A stretch of 64,000 nt of DNA from JADKFD01 sp050250665 (GTDB lineage Bacteria; Pseudomonadota; Gammaproteobacteria; Xanthomonadales; SZUA-5): the NCBI GenBank assembly GCA_050250665.1, contig JBFWOF010000017.1, forward strand, positions 41,251-105,250, written 5' to 3'. Both the position numbers and the translations under genes were made by a program. The notes below the pieces were generated by a model, which did not search any database, was not told the DNA's origin, and worked only from the letters and a program-made list of their open reading frames with translations. The stretch's first letter is position 1, and each line of letters opens with the position of its first letter. This document shows positions 61,547-64,000 of this stretch, one piece after another.

Positions 61547-64000
61547 TCAGCCTCCCAGCTCGGCGACCCGCTTGGCCACGCGCTTGGCCGACACCGGTTC
61601 GGCGGTTTTCAGTTCCTGGGCAAACAGTGACACCCGGAATTCTTCGATCAACCAGCGCAAGGCCGCTACCTCCGGATCGTCCGGCCTGGCTTTCATCAGC
61701 TGCTGGCAGGCGCGCCAGAAGGGCTGCACTTCCAGCAGCCGCGCCTGATCCTTGCCTGGATCGCGCTTGAGACGTTCGACCCGCAATCGCAGCGCTTCCA
61801 GATAACGCGGATAGTGTTCCAGGCGCTCGAATCCGACCTCGCCGACAAAACCCGGATGCACCAGCGCGTCCAGATGCTCGCGGGCGTCGGCCAGATTGGC
61901 GGTGGCGAAACCCATCAAGGGCGGCGTCAGCTCGGCGCGCAACTGCTTGATCGCCTTGAGCACGGCATCGACGCGCGTAGCCAGCTGCTGCACCTGGGGC
62001 CCGAGATCGCGGCGCATCCGTGCCAGCAAGGCCTGGAATTCGGCCCGCGTACGAATCCCCGGATGCTCTCGTAGGAGCGACCTCGCGTCGCGACCGCTGT
62101 GCGCCGCGCTTGCAACGATTTCGGCATGCGCACCCGCCGGTCGCGACGCAAGCTCGCTCCTACTGGCGTCAGGGGTGACGATTGGCTTGCGAACTGCAGC
62201 AGCCAGCGCCTTGAAGTCGCGCACATCCTGCGCCCGGGGCTTTGCCGCTTCTGGCTTCGGCGAGGCCTTCGGTTTCTGCGGCGTGTCTGCGAGCACCCGA
62301 TCGACGGCAGCCTCGATCACATCGCGGCGCAAGCGCTCGATGCTGTCGACCACGCCGTAGGCCATCTGGGCGTCGGCCGACAGTTTCAGGTGTCGCTGCC
62401 AGTAGCGCAGCTGGTCGTCGATCTGGATCAACACCAGCCGGCGTACGCCGCGCGGATGGGCCGCCATGGCTTCGGCCGCATCGGCACAGGCGCGCAGGCC
62501 GACCTGGCTACCGTCGTCATACAGGGCCGGAAAGGCGCGCGCGCCGCCCTCGGCGCTGACTTCCAGCGGCAACTCGTCCAGTGGCCAGTCGCTGAGCTGG
62601 TCACGCTGGAATTCGGCGTCGACACGCTCGGCGAAGGCGGCGCGTGCGGCCTCGGCAAAGCGCTCCTTGACCGCAGCCAGATCGCGCTCTTCGGTCAACA
62701 CCTTGCCGTGCTCATCGACGATGCGCAGATTGAGGCTGAGATAGGCCGGCAGACTGCCGAGGTCGAAATCGGAATCGCGGATATCGATGCCCGCAACCTG
62801 GCTGAGATAGGCTGCCAGCGCGACTGCAAAGGGTGCGCTGCGTGGCCTGGTCGCTTCGAGGAAGGCGCGGGCGAAGTCCGGAGCCGGTACCACATGCCGA
62901 CGCAAGGCCTTGGGCAAGCTCTTGATCAGCGCTGCCGCCTTGTCCTCGCGCAAACCCGGCACCAGCCAGTCGATCTCGGCTTCGCTCAAGCCCAGCAGCA
63001 CCGCCAGCGGCACGCTGGCCGTGACCCCGTCGCGGGCGCCGTTCGGATCGAAGTGATATTCCAGCAACAGCCGTGCGCCCTGCACTTCCAGCGCATCGGG
63101 AAAATCGAAACCCTCATCGCCCTGCGCGCTGGGGATGACCAGATCGTCGAGGCTCAGCTTCAGGGCCGCCTGCTCGGCCGGCGTTGCCTGTTTGAGCCAG
63201 CGCAGCAAACCGTGGGAGTCGATGATCTCCGCCGGGCAGCGAGTTTCGAACCACTCGGCCAGCTGCTCCTCGTCCTTCAGCAGCCCGCGTCGACGCAGCT
63301 TCTCTTCCTTGGCCCGAGCCAGCTCACGCATGGCGGCGTTGTGCGCCAGCACCGGATGCCGCGCCGGACCCTCGCCACGCACCAGCTGGTGGCGCAGAAA
63401 CAGCTGCCGCGCCGCCACCGGATCCACCGGGCCGTAGGCGATGCGCCGGCGCTGAATGATCGGCAATCCATACAGGCTGATGTCTTCGAAACCGACCGCA
63501 CGACCGCCCTTCTCATCCCAGCTCGGCTCATAGCAATGGCGCTTGCTCAGATGCGCGGCAGCCGCTTCGATCCAGCCAGCCTCGATCCGGGCCACCATCA
63601 ACGCGTAGAGCTTTTCGGTCTCCAGCAAGGTCGCCGACACAATCCAGTTCGGCCCCGACTTGGCCTGCCCCGAACCCGGAAAGATCTGCAGCGCCCGCCC
63701 CCGCGGCCCGCGGTAGCGTACCTTGTCATCTTTGCGCGCCACCTGAGTGACAAAAGCCGTCAACAGCGCCCGGTGCAGGGCCTCGTAGGCACGGGGGTCG
63801 GTGAGGGCGGTTTCTGGTTCGGGCCGGGACCCGGGACTCGGGACCCGGGACCCGGTTGAAGCAAGAGCAGCACTTCGACCCGACATGTCGCCACGTCCGG
63901 GCGCGCTTGTCACAGAGGCGCGGGACCCGGGACCCGGGTCCCGGGACCCGGTTGTAGCCAGAGCAGCACTTCGACCGGGTTCGTCGCCCCGTCCGGGCGC
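61547..64000 (-). CDS. hrpA: ATP-dependent RNA helicase HrpA, C-terminal part
   Basis: The 817 visible residues are the OB-fold and DUF3418 C-terminal half of the DEAH-box helicase HrpA, which resolves stalled ribosomes. Matches include ALQIFPGSGQAKSGPNWIVS, GLPIIQRRRIAYGPVDP, WLVPGLREDKAAALIKSLPK and LRWLIEEFRVSLFAQEL. The frame stays open to the window end; the helicase domains lie beyond. Two stretches are foreign to the family: residues encoded at 62071-62163 (a GTAGGAGCGACC palindrome read as RSELASRPAGAHAEIVASAA and more) and a duplicated 96-base segment at 63824-64000. Both keep the frame. Confidence 0.93.
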   Translation of the reverse strand, partial: APGRGDEPGRSAALATTGSRDPGPGSRASVTSAPGRGDMSGRSAALASTGSRVPSPGSRPEPETALTDPRAYEALHRALLTAFVTQVARKDDKVRYRGPRGRALQIFPGSGQAKSGPNWIVSATLLETEKLYALMVARIEAGWIEAAAAHLSKRHCYEPSWDEKGGRAVGFEDISLYGLPIIQRRRIAYGPVDPVAARQLFLRHQLVRGEGPARHPVLAHNAAMRELARAKEEKLRRRGLLKDEEQLAEWFETRCPAEIIDSHGLLRWLKQATPAEQAALKLSLDDLVIPSAQGDEGFDFPDALEVQGARLLLEYHFDPNGARDGVTASVPLAVLLGLSEAEIDWLVPGLREDKAAALIKSLPKALRRHVVPAPDFARAFLEATRPRSAPFAVALAAYLSQVAGIDIRDSDFDLGSLPAYLSLNLRIVDEHGKVLTEERDLAAVKERFAEAARAAFAERVDAEFQRDQLSDWPLDELPLEVSAEGGARAFPALYDDGSQVGLRACADAAEAMAAHPRGVRRLVLIQIDDQLRYWQRHLKLSADAQMAYGVVDSIERLRRDVIEAAVDRVLADTPQKPKASPKPEAAKPRAQDVRDFKALAAAVRKPIVTPDASRSELASRPAGAHAEIVASAAHSGRDARSLLREHPGIRTRAEFQALLARMRRDLGPQVQQLATRVDAVLKAIKQLRAELTPPLMGFATANLADAREHLDALVHPGFVGEVGFERLEHYPRYLEALRLRVERLKRDPGKDQARLLEVQPFWRACQQLMKARPDDPEVAALRWLIEEFRVSLFAQELKTAEPVSAKRVAKRVAELGG
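62071..62163. repeat. GTAGGAGCGACC palindromic element in frame inside hrpA
   Basis: Arms GTAGGAGCGACCTCGCGTCG... (62071-62096) and its near-complement (62138-62163) pair with about three mismatches around a 41-base centre. The element is 93 bases, exactly 31 codons, and lies in a linker of the HrpA C-terminal region with no stop codon. A free copy of one arm is at 61197-61222. Confidence 0.9.
63824..64000 (-). repeat. 96-base direct repeat within hrpA
   Basis: Two copies, offset by 96 bases (63824-63904 and 63920-64000), encode APGRGDMSGRSAALASTGSR and APGRGDEPGRSAALATTGSR, each followed by a PGSR-ending tail; 22 of 27 residues agree. Each carries GGGACCCGGG/GGGTCCCGGG palindromes. The left copy borders the start of the conserved domain (ALTDPRAYEALHRALL). 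More copies may continue past the window edge. Confidence 0.88.

Noticed and set aside
62099..63859. 586-codon plus-strand frame opposite hrpA
   Set aside because: Antisense to a clearly recognised HrpA domain.

Overview
The window reads as chromosomal DNA of a high-GC gammaproteobacterium, most likely Lysobacterales (Xanthomonadales). This is inferred from gene content and order, from GTAGGAGCGACC-type intergenic palindromes common in that order, and from the paired DUF1800/DUF1501 genes. No phage, insertion sequence, plasmid gene or CRISPR array was found. Nearly all genes are housekeeping or signalling genes. The accessory signal sits in the unusually repeat-rich gaps.

Layout. 1-2.8 kb (minus): rlmH (partial), rsfS, nadD, holA. 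2.8-16.5 kb (minus): the complete Pil-Chp type IV pilus chemosensory cluster pilG-pilH-pilI-pilJ-chpA-chpB-chpC, without pilK. 16.8-18.6 kb (plus): gshB and a tonB homologue, the same neighbours this cluster has in Pseudomonas. 18.8-22.2 kb (minus): a secreted DUF1800/DUF1501 pair interrupting that conserved order. 22.5-26.8 kb (plus): algH-ruvX-pyrR-pyrB-pyrC' and a TPR lipoprotein; pyrC' lacks dihydroorotase metal ligands. 27-31 kb: an ECF sigma factor, a TonB-dependent receptor, rubredoxin, thiE. 31-38.4 kb: a hypothetical gene, alr, glnE, gltX, an SxtJ-like membrane protein. 38.6-41 kb (minus): ribokinase-like kinase and a nucleoside transporter. 41-53 kb: three diguanylate cyclases, a hybrid histidine kinase, tRNA-Gly(CCC), thiS and a DUF819 transporter. 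53-55 kb: sppA with a clear terminator. 55.5-59.8 kb (minus): ilvD-ilvC-ilvE preceded by a previously unannotated Val-rich leader peptide and a promoter. 59.9-61 kb: a membrane-anchored Mrr-like protein. 61.5-64 kb (minus): the C-terminal part of hrpA.

Themes. Surface motility and cyclic-di-GMP signalling dominate (Pil-Chp, TonB3-like protein, three GGDEF proteins, one hybrid kinase). Pyrimidine and branched-chain amino acid synthesis form two further blocks.

Repeats. Gaps carry several unrelated families: 139-bp and 125-bp tandem arrays of double hairpins, GTCCAGAC palindromes, long low-complexity inverted repeats, and a heptamer microsatellite after glnE. Two families also lie in frame inside hrpA. 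The best candidates for new biology are the ilv leader peptide, the repeat elements domesticated in hrpA, the hairpin arrays, and the repeat-bearing N-terminal extension of RsfS.
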